NCBI RefSeq assembly: GCF_022807975.1
Contig: NZ_CP094358.1
Location: 2,418,001 to 2,482,000, forward strand
DNA length: 64,000 bases
Source: Abyssalbus ytuae
GTDB taxonomy: Bacteria; Bacteroidota; Bacteroidia; Flavobacteriales; Flavobacteriaceae
Direction: 5' to 3'
Shown here: positions 1-9,736 of the stretch, one piece after another
Layout of the letters: each line of letters opens with the position of its first letter
How positions within the stretch are numbered: position 1 is the stretch's first letter
The notes under the pieces: generated by a model
What the model saw: only the letters and a program-made list of their open reading frames with translations
Databases searched by the model: none
What the model was told of the DNA's origin: nothing
Translations under genes and position numbers: made by a program

Positions 1-662
1 AAACCCTTGATATTTTAGAAAATACACTGGTGATTTTTTCCAGTGATAATGGCCCCTGGTTAGTTATGGAAGATCATGGAGGGTCTGCCGGGATACTACG
101 AGAAGGCAAACAATTTACTTTTGAAGGAGGCATGCGTGTGCCAACAGTAGCAATGTGGAAAGGAAAAATTCCGGAAGGGATGGTTTACGATGATATGGTA
201 AGCCAGATGGATTGGTTTCCCACATTTGCAAAACTTGCCGGAGTAAACTTACCTGAAAATCATGTTTTAGATGGAAAAGACATTTCGGAAATTCTTCTGG
301 AAGGAGGTACACGATCTGAAAATTCATATTTATTTTTTAATGGAACCAATGAGTTACAAGCATACCGGGAGGGAGATTGGAAAATAAAAAAACCTTACAG
401 CGGGAATAAAGGTACCCATTGGATGAAAGCCGTGGAAGCCCACGATACTCTTTTAATAAATTTAAAAGAAGATCCGGGAGAAAAAAACAACCTGTATAGT
501 GCTCATCCGCAAAAAGCCCTGGATTTATTTAATGAAATGGAAAACAGGTATAACAATTTGGGACAATTACCTCCTCCATTAATAATAAAAACAGAGGCAG
601 ACAGGAGCCATTTAAAATATTTAAAAAATAAGAGAAATAAAAACTCTAATCCTGACCGGTAA
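1..662 (+). CDS. Sulfatase, C-terminal part (5' end outside window)
   Basis: The reading frame runs in from the left edge of the window (frame beginning at base 3), so about 219 codons of the C-terminal part are visible and the start is missing. The visible part begins near an FSSDNGP motif, the metal-binding SDNG segment of formylglycine-dependent S1 sulfatases, and continues with EGGMRVPTV and a C-terminal block (LLINLKEDPGEKNNLY) typical of arylsulfatases. The catalytic C-x-P-S-R motif would lie upstream and cannot be seen. It precedes the regulator and SusC/SusD genes on the same strand, so it probably removes sulfate esters from the glycan handled by this locus. Family is firm; substrate is unknown. 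Confidence 0.9.
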   Translation, partial: TLDILENTLVIFSSDNGPWLVMEDHGGSAGILREGKQFTFEGGMRVPTVAMWKGKIPEGMVYDDMVSQMDWFPTFAKLAGVNLPENHVLDGKDISEILLEGGTRSENSYLFFNGTNELQAYREGDWKIKKPYSGNKGTHWMKAVEAHDTLLINLKEDPGEKNNLYSAHPQKALDLFNEMENRYNNLGQLPPPLIIKTEADRSHLKYLKNKRNKNSNPDR

Positions 663-1018
663 TTGCCCGGGTAAAGCCAGATACTTTTTTTACGAAAAGA
701 GCATCAGTGGTAATTTATAGATGAACTCATCTTTACTTTTTGTGTTTGACCGAAAACGAGATGAAATTTGTCCAGATGAGTTCAATATTTAATGATAGCA
801 ATTTAAGTTTATTTATTAAGTGTTAATCTGAAACTTATTCTTTACTTATTATAAATAATTTCAACTATAATTTTCAATCTATTTACATTTGGAAAATCAA
901 AACAATGTTTTACATATTTTCTTATATTACCACAATTTGAATAATGGAGTTTATAAAGATAATGGGTTGACCTATGAAAGTTACAGCCTTTTAATTCTCA
1001 AATAATAATTATAAACCA
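663..1018. other. Intergenic stretch between sulfatase and PUL regulator
   Basis: About 355 bases without a supported gene. It contains one copy of a dispersed 61-bp repeat with inverted ends (723-783), followed by AT-rich sequence. I see no clear terminator and no convincing TTTG-N19-TAnnTTTG promoter. Confidence 0.6.
723..783 (+). repeat. Dispersed 61-bp repeat, copy 1 (inverted ends)
   Basis: The element starts with GAACTCATCT and ends with AGATGAGTTC, a perfect 10-bp inverted repeat. The core carries TTTGACCGAAAACGAGATG. A second copy lies in the opposite orientation at 37262-37322 and matches over nearly the whole length with a handful of substitutions. Both sit just after the 3' end of a gene. 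The size and ends suggest a non-autonomous miniature element or a REP-like sequence; no transposase with matching ends is in the window. Confidence 0.75.
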
Positions 1019-3808
1019 ATGAAGCGTATTTTCCATATACCATTAAAATTTTTTTGTTTGCTATTAACCTTAAGTAGCTTATATGGTCAGGAGCTCCCCC
1101 CGATAGAGAAATTTACTCCGGGCGAATATGGTGGTGATAATCAAAACTGGATGATATCACAGCAAGGTAATAAATATGTATATGTTGCCAATAACAGAGG
1201 CTTGTTAGAATTTGACGGGGCAAAATGGAAAGTATACCCAACACCAAACAACACCATTATAAGAGCAGTAAAAGTTATTGACAATAGGATTTATGCAGGA
1301 TTTTATATGGAATTTGGGTACTGGTTAAAAAGTAATACAGGAGAGCTGGAATACTACTCTTTATCCGGTAAGTTAAATAAAAAAATGACGAAGGATAAGC
1401 AAATATGGAATATTCTTTCGTATGGGGACTGGGTAATATTTCAATCTTATAAAGAAATATATTTTTATAATACCATCGATGAAACTTTTAAAATTATAAA
1501 TTCCAACAGGGTGATTTATAAAGTTTTTAAAATAAAAAACAGTATATATTACAACGTTCCCGGTGAAGGAATATATAAAATAGAAGCTGGTCAACCTAAA
1601 TTAATTATAAATGATAACAAACTAAAATCCAAAAGGGTAATAAGTATTTTTGAAGTTGGTGACAATTTATTATTTCTTACCCGTGAATCTGGTTTTTATA
1701 AGTTAGAAAACAATACAATTACTTCATGGGAACTCCCTGTTAATGACTTTTTGAAAAAAAATACTTTATACAGCGGCATTCAGTTATCCGATGGAAATTT
1801 TATGATAGGGACTATTTCCAATGGTGTCATCAATTTAACCCCTGAGGGGAAAATTAATTACCATATAACTCAAAAAAACGGATTGAGTAACAATACGGTA
1901 TTGTCTTTATTTGAAGATCATGCTAAAAATGTATGGGTTGGCCTGGACAATGGCATCAACTGTATCAATGTTACTTCTCCCATCCAGGTATTTTATGATT
2001 ACGATGGAAGGATAGGTACGGTATATGTATCTAAAGTATTTAAAGACTATCTTTATTTAGGAACAAACCAGGGATTATTTTATAAAGAAATAGAAGGAAA
2101 TGACTCTTTTAAGTTTGTTGAAGGTACTGGCGGACAGGTATGGTGTTTATATAATTATAATGGAGAAGATTTATTGTGCGGACACCATTTAGGCACCTAT
2201 CTTATAGAGAAAGATAAAGCTACGCTTATTGATGACAACTTAGGCACATGGGCATTCAAACCGATACCAGATCAACCCGCCAGGTTGCTTAAAGGAAATT
2301 ATGACGGCCTTTCAATCTTGCAGAAAAATAAAAAGGGTAATTGGGAGGTTAAAAACAAAATAGAAGGCTTTAACAGTTCTACCCGATATTTTGAAATTAA
2401 CAATACAAATCAGGTTCATATTAGTCATGAATACAAGGGAGTATTCAAATTACAACTCGACGATAGTTTGACCAAAGCAATTAAAGTTGAAAAAGATCCT
2501 GACTTTTCCGTTGGAAAAAATTCCAGCCTGGTTAAATATGAAAATAATATTTTATATGCTTATAAAGAAGGCATATTTATGTATGATAATTATGAAAATT
2601 CTTTTAAACGCGACACTTTATTAAGTACAGTTATTAATAAAAATGAATACACCTCAGGTAAACTTGTGCCCGATAAAAAAGGAAGATTATGGGCTTTTTC
2701 TGAAGAAAATATAATTTATGTTACCAACGACGACCTGAACAACAAGTATAAAATTAATAAAATACCTATTAACTCAGGCCTTATACGGGGTATTTTAGGG
2801 TTTGAAAACATTTCGCATATAAAAGATGAAATGTATTTATTGGGCACTGCTTATGGGTATATTACTTTTAACTTATCTAAAATAGAATATAAAGGAGATT
2901 ATACAATTCATCTTAATTCTGTTACTTTAAAAAATATAGGAGAAAAGCCATATAACCTTAACATTCATGAAGAAGCAAAACTGGAAAACACAAAAGGAGC
3001 CCTTGCCTTCAGTTATTCGGTTCCTGAATATTCCAAATATTTAGATATTAAATATCAATACCAACTGGAAGGCCATGTTGATAAATGGAGTGAATGGACA
3101 CACGAGAATGAGACAAAATTTGAAAATCTTTCTTTCGGAAGTTATAATTTTAAAGCCAGAGCCAAAATAGGGGATAAAATCTCGCAAAACACAATATCTT
3201 ATAATTTTGAAATTGAAAGGCCATGGTACTTTTCAAACCTGGCAATTTCTATATATGCCTTATTGCTCTTATTAAACGGTTTTGTAATTCATAAAACCTA
3301 TCGAAAACATTACGATAAAAAACTAAAAAATAAACAGATTGAAAGTGAGAAGCTTATAATGGAACTCAAAAATGAACAGCTAAATAAAGATATTGAAAAT
3401 AAAAACAGAGAATTGGCTATTTCAAAAATGAGCATTATAAAAAAGAATGAATTGCTTAATAGCATTAAAAAAGAGCTGAATAAAAAGGTTGAATCTTCAA
3501 AAAATGTCGATTCAGTTCTAAAATTAATAGATCAAAACCTTAACAATACAAAAGACTGGGAGGTTTTCGTAAAAGCATTCAACAATACCGATAAACAATT
3601 TATAGATAAACTTAAAACCCTGTACCCTGATTTAACCCCCAGTGATATAAGACTCTGCGTTTACCTAAGGCTGAACTTATCTTCCAAAGAAATTGCCCCT
3701 TTATTAAATATATCTGTAAAAAGTGTAGAAACCCGACGCTACCGATTACGAAAAAAAATGAGTTTACCTCATGAAGAAAGTCTTGCTAATTATATTTTGA
3801 ATATTTAG
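1019..3808 (+). CDS. Membrane PUL regulator: beta-propeller, Y_Y_Y domain, LuxR-type HTH
   Basis: A 929-residue protein with an N-terminal signal peptide ending near LYGQ. Then come repeated propeller-like blades (for example NNRGLLEFDG, LFEDHAKNVWVGLDNGINCI) over about residues 30-640, a Y_Y_Y (triple tyrosine) domain around 660-735, one membrane helix near 738-757, a coiled coil at about 765-840, and a C-terminal helix-turn-helix (SSKEIAPLLNISVKSVETRRYRLRKKM). This is the one-component relative of the hybrid two-component PUL sensors: the periplasm senses a glycan and the cytoplasmic HTH acts on DNA, with no histidine kinase in between. It lies directly upstream of SusC/SusD, its likely target. 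Architecture is clear; ligand and operator are inferred. Confidence 0.88.
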   Translation: MKRIFHIPLKFFCLLLTLSSLYGQELPPIEKFTPGEYGGDNQNWMISQQGNKYVYVANNRGLLEFDGAKWKVYPTPNNTIIRAVKVIDNRIYAGFYMEFGYWLKSNTGELEYYSLSGKLNKKMTKDKQIWNILSYGDWVIFQSYKEIYFYNTIDETFKIINSNRVIYKVFKIKNSIYYNVPGEGIYKIEAGQPKLIINDNKLKSKRVISIFEVGDNLLFLTRESGFYKLENNTITSWELPVNDFLKKNTLYSGIQLSDGNFMIGTISNGVINLTPEGKINYHITQKNGLSNNTVLSLFEDHAKNVWVGLDNGINCINVTSPIQVFYDYDGRIGTVYVSKVFKDYLYLGTNQGLFYKEIEGNDSFKFVEGTGGQVWCLYNYNGEDLLCGHHLGTYLIEKDKATLIDDNLGTWAFKPIPDQPARLLKGNYDGLSILQKNKKGNWEVKNKIEGFNSSTRYFEINNTNQVHISHEYKGVFKLQLDDSLTKAIKVEKDPDFSVGKNSSLVKYENNILYAYKEGIFMYDNYENSFKRDTLLSTVINKNEYTSGKLVPDKKGRLWAFSEENIIYVTNDDLNNKYKINKIPINSGLIRGILGFENISHIKDEMYLLGTAYGYITFNLSKIEYKGDYTIHLNSVTLKNIGEKPYNLNIHEEAKLENTKGALAFSYSVPEYSKYLDIKYQYQLEGHVDKWSEWTHENETKFENLSFGSYNFKARAKIGDKISQNTISYNFEIERPWYFSNLAISIYALLLLLNGFVIHKTYRKHYDKKLKNKQIESEKLIMELKNEQLNKDIENKNRELAISKMSIIKKNELLNSIKKELNKKVESSKNVDSVLKLIDQNLNNTKDWEVFVKAFNNTDKQFIDKLKTLYPDLTPSDIRLCVYLRLNLSSKEIAPLLNISVKSVETRRYRLRKKMSLPHEESLANYILNI

Positions 3809-3810
3809 CA

Positions 3811-3832
3811 CCACGACATTACCACGACATTA
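3811..3832 (+). repeat. Two direct 11-bp repeats upstream of susC
   Basis: CCACGACATTA occurs twice in tandem just after the regulator stop codon and about 230 bases before the susC-like start. It could be a regulator binding site or chance; only the repeat itself is seen. Confidence 0.35.
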
Positions 3833-4058
3833 CTAAAAAACCGTCCTGATTACATAATTTTTTTTAAGAAATAAAAATCTTCTCAAGGCACTGTGCACAA
3901 GGAATTTTTTACTGATTTGATAAAAATAAAGCAATATTATTGCGTTGTACGCTTTTTGTGGTGGTGTTTTGTGAGAATTTCATATTATTCAAATGTATAT
4001 TTATCAAAAACAAAACTATCAACATTTAAAACCAAAGTATCAACTAACTCCATTATTC

Positions 4059-7043
4059 ATGAAACAAAACTATTTTCAAAAAAAAGTAAAAATACTTTTG
4101 GCTTTTACTTTATTAATTAGTGCAGTAGTATGTGCACAATCAAAAAAAACTATAACGGGTACGGTTTTTTCAGAGGATAATATACCTATGCCTGGAGCAA
4201 CGATATTAGAAAAAAATACTAATAACGGAACATACACAGATTTTAACGGAGAATTTATATTAGATATCTCCACCCAGTCTACCTATCTGGTAGTTTCTTT
4301 TGTGGGCTATCAAACCCAGGAAGTAGTAGTTTCCGATACTCCGCTTGCTATTTATCTGAAACCGGATTTAAATACGTTAAATGAAGTAGTGGTAATAGGA
4401 TACGGAACCCAGCGAAAAAGTGATATTGTAGGTTCTGTAACAAGTGTGGCAGTAGATGAAGCCACTGCTATTCCAACCACCAATGTCTCGGAAATGCTAA
4501 GAGGTAGAGCCGCCGGTGTACAGGTAAATTTAGGCGATGCAAGGCCCGGAGGTGATTCTAATATTCTAATCCGGGGTAAAGTGTCATTGTTGGGAAATGA
4601 TCCGTTAATTATTGTAGATGGGGTTCCATACGATAATATTAATAACGTTTCTCCCGAAGATATAGCCTCTATAGAAGTACTAAAAGATGCGTCCTCTCAG
4701 GCTATTTATGGAGCCAGGGCTGCAAACGGGGTCATTTTAATTACCACAAAAAGAGGTAAAGAAGGAAAAATGGCTATAAATTACCACGGCTATACAACAA
4801 TTCAACGTGTTACAAAAAATTTTGATTTGTACACCGCTACTGAATTTGCCGACTTGAGAAGAGAAGCTCACAGAGATCGGATTACAGGTGAGTATCTTGA
4901 CGATTCTACAATTTTTAATGATTTTGAACTTGAGTCGATAGCCACAGGACGTTATGCAGATTGGGAGGACCTTCTTTTAGAAAATGCAGAATTAATAAGC
5001 CATTCTTTAAGTGTATCAGGAGGAACCAGTTCTACTAAAGTTTACTCAAGCATCAATTATTTTAACCAGGATGGTATTGTACCAACTTCCGGTTTTGAAA
5101 GAGGGACTTTTAAAATAAACGTTGACCAAAAAATCAGCGACAAATTAAGTTTGCAGACCAATATTAATTACCAATTAAGTCAGCAGGATCTCGAAAGCAA
5201 CTCTTTAAATTATATTTCAATTTCTCCTCTGGCAAAACCTTTTGATGATGAAGGGAATTTAATAAAAGAACCACTGGGGAGCGGGAATACTACTATTAAT
5301 CCTTTATGGAATAACCGTGAATCTATAAATGAAGTAAAAACAAATCTTACCGATATTAATATTAAAGGTACATATGATTTTACCCCAAGCTTTTCGTATA
5401 CCTTAAATACATTTTTACGAAACAGAAATACACAACAGGGTATTTACCGTTCCAGTTTACATTCTGATGGCGATGAAGGAGTAGATGGCCGGGCCATTTT
5501 GCAAAGCAAATTTTTTAAAGAATTCTTAATAGAAAATATTTTCACTTATGATGTACCTCTTAATGAAACCCATAAATTAGATTTCACGGGAGTGAATGCT
5601 GTAAGTGAAAGAAGAACTACAGAAACCGTAACCGAAAAGATCGGGTTTCCTAATGACAATTTAGGGTATAATGGTACCGCTACAGAAATACTCAGCAATG
5701 AAAGAGATGTAAACAGAAGAAGACTGGTTTCGTTTTTAGGCCGTTTACGATATGGTCTGGCCGATAAATATTTACTAACCCTGACAGCCAGGGCAGACGG
5801 GTCTTCAGTTTTTGCAGAAGACAATAAATGGGGTTTTTTCCCTGCTGCAGCTTTTGCGTGGAAAATACATGAAGAAAATTTTCTTAAAGATTCTGAAACT
5901 ATAGATCAAATGAAATTAAGAGTAAGTTACGGAGCTACCGGGAACGAGGGTATTAACTCTAAAGAATCCTTGGGTGTGGCCGACGATTTACCATATGTGT
6001 TTGGAGGGGTTACCTCTGGAGGTTTTCTGGCATCTTCCCGCTTGCCTAATCCGGATTTGAAATGGGAAACCACCTACACCTTCAACCTGGGACTCGATTT
6101 TGGTTTATTTAATAATCTTTTCACGGGTAGTGTAGAATATTATAAAGCCAATACAGTTGATTTCTTACTAGACAGAATTGTTCCGGGAATAACAGGTTAT
6201 TCAGTAACGCGCTTTAATGTTGGCGAGGTTGAAAACAAAGGTTTTGAAGCCACTTTAAACACCAATATCATCAATAAAGAAGACTTTAACTGGTCTGTTG
6301 GGTTAACCTTTTCAACCAATGATAATAAAGTGGTAGAACTTACAGGAGAGTTGGACGAAGACGGAAACCCGTTGGAACTTACTTACCTTGACGATGATAA
6401 TCAAACACATTATTTAGCTGTTGGACAACCTATTAATAATATTTATCAACGCAAGTTTGATGGTATTTGGCAGGAAGGAGACGATATTGCAAATTCTGCC
6501 CAACCTACTGCACTTCCGGGCGATGTTAGAGTAGTAGATGTAAATGGTGATGGAGAGCTGACTATAGACGACAATGTTTACATAAGCGAAGATCCCGATT
6601 GGTACGGAACCATAACCACTACACTTAAATTCAGGAATTTTGAATTGTTAGCTGATTTTTATATTGTTGAGGGACCTAAAAAACTCAATCCGTTTTTAGC
6701 TAACGGAGAACCCTTAAAAGGTGCTATTAACGGAATTAAAATACCTTACTACACACCCGAAAATCCTTCTACACAATATCCAAGACCAAGACAGGAAACT
6801 GCTGAAAACCTCTATGCTTTTGCAGTAAGAGATGCATCTTACTCAAGGTTGAGAACACTTACATTAGGTTATAATATACCTCAATCTTTTATAAATAAAG
6901 TTGGAATGGAAAGTGCCAAAATATATGGTACCGCAACCAATTTGTTCACCATAACCGATTACAGGTCGTATAGTCCGGAGAATAATGCAAGTGCTTATCC
7001 GGATGCAAAAGGACTAACCTTTGGAGTTAAACTTGGATTTTAA
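4059..7043 (+). CDS. SusC/RagA-family TonB-dependent outer membrane receptor
   Basis: This protein imports oligosaccharides across the outer membrane with TonB energy. I take the start at 4059 (MKQNYFQKKVKILLAFTLL), because it gives a proper signal peptide ending at VVCAQ; the frame opens earlier at 3993 but those residues do not look like a signal. The mature 994-residue precursor has a carboxypeptidase-D-like domain (ITGTVFSEDNIPMPGA), the conserved LNEVVVIGYGTQRKSD segment, a plug domain (VDGVPYDNINNVSPEDI, YGARAANGVILITT) and a long beta-barrel ending in GLTFGVKLGF with the usual terminal Phe. It is 20 bases upstream of the SusD partner. The family call is secure; the glycan is not. Confidence 0.96.
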   Translation: MKQNYFQKKVKILLAFTLLISAVVCAQSKKTITGTVFSEDNIPMPGATILEKNTNNGTYTDFNGEFILDISTQSTYLVVSFVGYQTQEVVVSDTPLAIYLKPDLNTLNEVVVIGYGTQRKSDIVGSVTSVAVDEATAIPTTNVSEMLRGRAAGVQVNLGDARPGGDSNILIRGKVSLLGNDPLIIVDGVPYDNINNVSPEDIASIEVLKDASSQAIYGARAANGVILITTKRGKEGKMAINYHGYTTIQRVTKNFDLYTATEFADLRREAHRDRITGEYLDDSTIFNDFELESIATGRYADWEDLLLENAELISHSLSVSGGTSSTKVYSSINYFNQDGIVPTSGFERGTFKINVDQKISDKLSLQTNINYQLSQQDLESNSLNYISISPLAKPFDDEGNLIKEPLGSGNTTINPLWNNRESINEVKTNLTDINIKGTYDFTPSFSYTLNTFLRNRNTQQGIYRSSLHSDGDEGVDGRAILQSKFFKEFLIENIFTYDVPLNETHKLDFTGVNAVSERRTTETVTEKIGFPNDNLGYNGTATEILSNERDVNRRRLVSFLGRLRYGLADKYLLTLTARADGSSVFAEDNKWGFFPAAAFAWKIHEENFLKDSETIDQMKLRVSYGATGNEGINSKESLGVADDLPYVFGGVTSGGFLASSRLPNPDLKWETTYTFNLGLDFGLFNNLFTGSVEYYKANTVDFLLDRIVPGITGYSVTRFNVGEVENKGFEATLNTNIINKEDFNWSVGLTFSTNDNKVVELTGELDEDGNPLELTYLDDDNQTHYLAVGQPINNIYQRKFDGIWQEGDDIANSAQPTALPGDVRVVDVNGDGELTIDDNVYISEDPDWYGTITTTLKFRNFELLADFYIVEGPKKLNPFLANGEPLKGAINGIKIPYYTPENPSTQYPRPRQETAENLYAFAVRDASYSRLRTLTLGYNIPQSFINKVGMESAKIYGTATNLFTITDYRSYSPENNASAYPDAKGLTFGVKLGF

Positions 7044-7063
7044 CCTTAAAATAAAAACAAACT

Positions 7064-8674
7064 ATGAAACATATAATAAATAATATAAATATAAAGAAGA
7101 GCATATTACTCCTATGCATTCCATTTATTCTCACTTCCTGCGACGATTACCTTGAAGATGAACTCTTTTCAGATACGTCGGTAGATTTTCTATATTCTAC
7201 CCCGGAAGGTTTAGAATCAGCGGTAGTAGGTTTATATACTTTAAACCGAAACCTTTATCAAAGAGTTGATCAAAATGGGGCCATTCCTTTGTTATTACAA
7301 GCTAAATCAGACTTATCAATAGGGATAACCGGGGAAATATCATTATATAGCAGACTCTCCTGGGGAGCTACTTTAAGTGACTATGGAACCAGATCAGGAT
7401 ATGCTTCATATTGGAAACATTATTACAAGTTGGTAGACAGGGCAAATGCGATCATACAAGCTGCTGAAAATTTGGGTGACCTGGAAGAAACACAAAAAAA
7501 CAGGATAATAGCCGAAGCAAAAGTTTTCAGGGCAAATTCTTATTTCACATTATATCGATTATTCAATAATATTTTTATTACCACTACCCCGACCAATCCC
7601 GATAATGCATTCGATGTACCTGATAATAAATCATCAGAAGAAGAAATATTTACCCTCTTAGAAAGTGATCTTGATTTTGCAATAGCTCATCTGGATTGGG
7701 TTTCATCGGAATTTGGCAGATGGAATCAGGCTGCAGCAAGACATTTAAGAGCAAAAGTAGCTATGTGGGAAGAAGATTGGAATGAAGCAGCAACACAAAC
7801 CGATGCCATTATTACCAACGGCAGTTACTCACTGGTTTCGAATACAACAGACGTTTTTAAAGGAGATTTGAATCACTCTGAAACACTTTTTGCTGTTCAG
7901 TTTGAAAGAGATGTTGTAGGGGGCGGAGCACGTAGCTTTATGAACTGGAATCTCGTGCCAAACTATGCATTGGCTCCAGGGATGGTAAAATCCTTGGAAA
8001 ATGGTGGCAACGGAGCCGGTTTTGTAATGCCAAACGATTATTTGAGAAATTTACTTAAAGAAGATCCCAATGACGACAGAGACGACAGATCTTACTACAT
8101 AAGTTATTATTATTTTAATGACGCCGAAACTTTACCTGAGGGAAAACAGCTTGGTGATACTCTTGATTTATATGATCAGAATAGTAGTGATAAAAATGAA
8201 ATCACTAATTATTACAGGAGAATGAATCCGGGATGTATTAAATTCTTAGATGAAGAAGCTGTTCCTACCGACAGAAATCATTATAAAAACATTATGATTT
8301 ATCGTTTGGCAGAAACTTATCTGATTGGTGCCGAAGCCCACATGAGGTCAGGAAACACGGCTAAAGCCTTAGAATATGTAAATACTGTAAGAAACCGGGC
8401 TCATGCATCAAGTATAAGCACCATTAATCAACAAGAAATTTTAGATGAAAGGGCACGTGAATTGGCCTTTGAAGGACAACGATGGTTCACCTTAAAACGT
8501 ATGGGAGTACTGTTGAGTCAACTTCAAAATTATATGGGTAATAATAACTGGAATCAAACATACGCTACGGGAGATCCGCGTACGATGATTCAGGAACATA
8601 TGAAAAACTGGCCAATTCCGGAAGAGCAACTTAACCTGTTAGGCCCCAATTACCCTCAAAATGAGGGGTATTAA
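7064..8674 (+). CDS. SusD/RagB-family surface glycan-binding lipoprotein
   Basis: A 536-residue lipoprotein with the lipobox ILTSC near residue 26 followed by DDYLEDE. The helical TPR-like scaffold of SusD proteins is recognisable (YWKHYYKLVDRANAIIQAAE, IIAEAKVFRANSYFTLYRLF), and the C-terminus has the typical RLAETYLIGAEAHMRSGN and LDERARELAFEGQRWFTLKRMG blocks. It pairs with the SusC-like porin 20 bases upstream and forms the lid that presents glycans to it. A good terminator follows directly, so susCD probably forms its own transcript. Confidence 0.96.
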   Translation: MKHIINNINIKKSILLLCIPFILTSCDDYLEDELFSDTSVDFLYSTPEGLESAVVGLYTLNRNLYQRVDQNGAIPLLLQAKSDLSIGITGEISLYSRLSWGATLSDYGTRSGYASYWKHYYKLVDRANAIIQAAENLGDLEETQKNRIIAEAKVFRANSYFTLYRLFNNIFITTTPTNPDNAFDVPDNKSSEEEIFTLLESDLDFAIAHLDWVSSEFGRWNQAAARHLRAKVAMWEEDWNEAATQTDAIITNGSYSLVSNTTDVFKGDLNHSETLFAVQFERDVVGGGARSFMNWNLVPNYALAPGMVKSLENGGNGAGFVMPNDYLRNLLKEDPNDDRDDRSYYISYYYFNDAETLPEGKQLGDTLDLYDQNSSDKNEITNYYRRMNPGCIKFLDEEAVPTDRNHYKNIMIYRLAETYLIGAEAHMRSGNTAKALEYVNTVRNRAHASSISTINQQEILDERARELAFEGQRWFTLKRMGVLLSQLQNYMGNNNWNQTYATGDPRTMIQEHMKNWPIPEEQLNLLGPNYPQNEGY

Positions 8675-8686
8675 TTTTAGCTTTCA

Positions 8687-8719
8687 AAATCTAAGGGTCG
8701 CCTGCCCTTAGATTTTTTT
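8687..8719 (+). terminator. Rho-independent terminator after susCD
   Basis: An 11-bp perfect stem (AAATCTAAGGG / CCCTTAGATTT) with a 7-base loop is followed by a T run. It lies 12 bases after the SusD stop codon. Confidence 0.85.
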
Positions 8720-8769
8720 ACCATTATTGTCCTGACTTACCATACAATTCAAATAACTTGTAATAGAGT

Positions 8770-9585
8770 ATGTTTAGAAGTTTTATTATGTATTTTTTGA
8801 TCATTATATTTAATATTATCACATTAAATTCCTGCAATAATTTAACTGCAGGCAAAAAAAATGAATTTGCAAATAATGTAGTAGTTGCACATAGAGGAGC
8901 CTGGAGAGCAAAACAATTTCCCGAAAACTCTATTGCATCTTTATCGCATGCCATTCAATTAAATTGTACCGGTTCGGAATTTGATGTAAGAATGACATCG
9001 GACAGCATTCTTGTAGTTTTTCATGATCCCGATTACCATGGGTTATTAATTGAAGAAACTACATATGATGAATTATCAAAGTTTAAGCTATCAAACGGAG
9101 AAAACTTACCTACACTTAAAGAATACCTCCTTACAGGTTTAAATAACAATACTTCTACAGGATTAGTATGTGAAATTAAACCCCCTGGCAATAAAAAAAG
9201 AGGTTTATATATTGCAAAAAAAGTAATAGAACTGGTGAATGAATTAGAAGCACAATCAATAATTTTATCTTATATCAGTTTTGATTATGAAGTTTTAAAG
9301 AAAATTCATGAAATAGCCCCGTTGGCAAAAACACAATATCTAAACGGGACTAAAAGTCCTGATGAATTAAAAAAAGACGGGATTTCAGGTTTGGACTATC
9401 ATATTGGAGTTTTTAAAAAACATCCCGAATGGATTAAAAGTGCCAAAAAAAATGGGATGACTTTAAATGCATGGACAGTTAATTCACCTGAAAATATAGA
9501 TTGGTTATTGGATAATAATTTTGATTTTATTACCACTAATGAACCTGAACTGTTATTTGAAAAAATAAAAAAAAGATTGGATTAG
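8770..9585 (+). CDS. Glycerophosphodiester phosphodiesterase family lipoprotein
   Basis: A 271-residue protein with a short hydrophobic N-terminus and a Cys in TLNSCNN that suits a lipobox. The GDPD (PI-PLC-like TIM barrel) signature is present: VVAHRGAWRAKQFPENSIAS with the catalytic His-Arg, EFDVRMTSD with the metal-binding Glu-Asp, and VVFHDPDY with the second His, and the fold ends with WTVNSPENIDWLLDNNFDFITTNEP. The family hydrolyses glycerophosphodiesters to glycerol-3-phosphate and an alcohol. Its place inside a glycan locus hints at a phosphodiester-substituted glycan or at lipid salvage; that is inference. Confidence 0.9.
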   Translation: MFRSFIMYFLIIIFNIITLNSCNNLTAGKKNEFANNVVVAHRGAWRAKQFPENSIASLSHAIQLNCTGSEFDVRMTSDSILVVFHDPDYHGLLIEETTYDELSKFKLSNGENLPTLKEYLLTGLNNNTSTGLVCEIKPPGNKKRGLYIAKKVIELVNELEAQSIILSYISFDYEVLKKIHEIAPLAKTQYLNGTKSPDELKKDGISGLDYHIGVFKKHPEWIKSAKKNGMTLNAWTVNSPENIDWLLDNNFDFITTNEPELLFEKIKKRLD

Positions 9586-9736
9586 TATTGGATGAAAATT
9601 GGTTTGGAGTGATGAATTTAATTATTCTCCCACTCCAGATCAATTTAATAAAATTATCTATAATGAGTAATATTGGTAATCACTTCATTAAAAAAATGGT
9701 TGCCGGCAAACTATATCAATTTAAATAAAATCAATT

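Noticed and set aside
3993-4058. Earlier start of the SusC-like gene
   Set aside because: The additional residues do not form a signal peptide; the start at 4059 does.
3893-4120. 75-codon frame before susC
   Set aside because: It overlaps the SusC-like start region in another frame and has no recognisable features.
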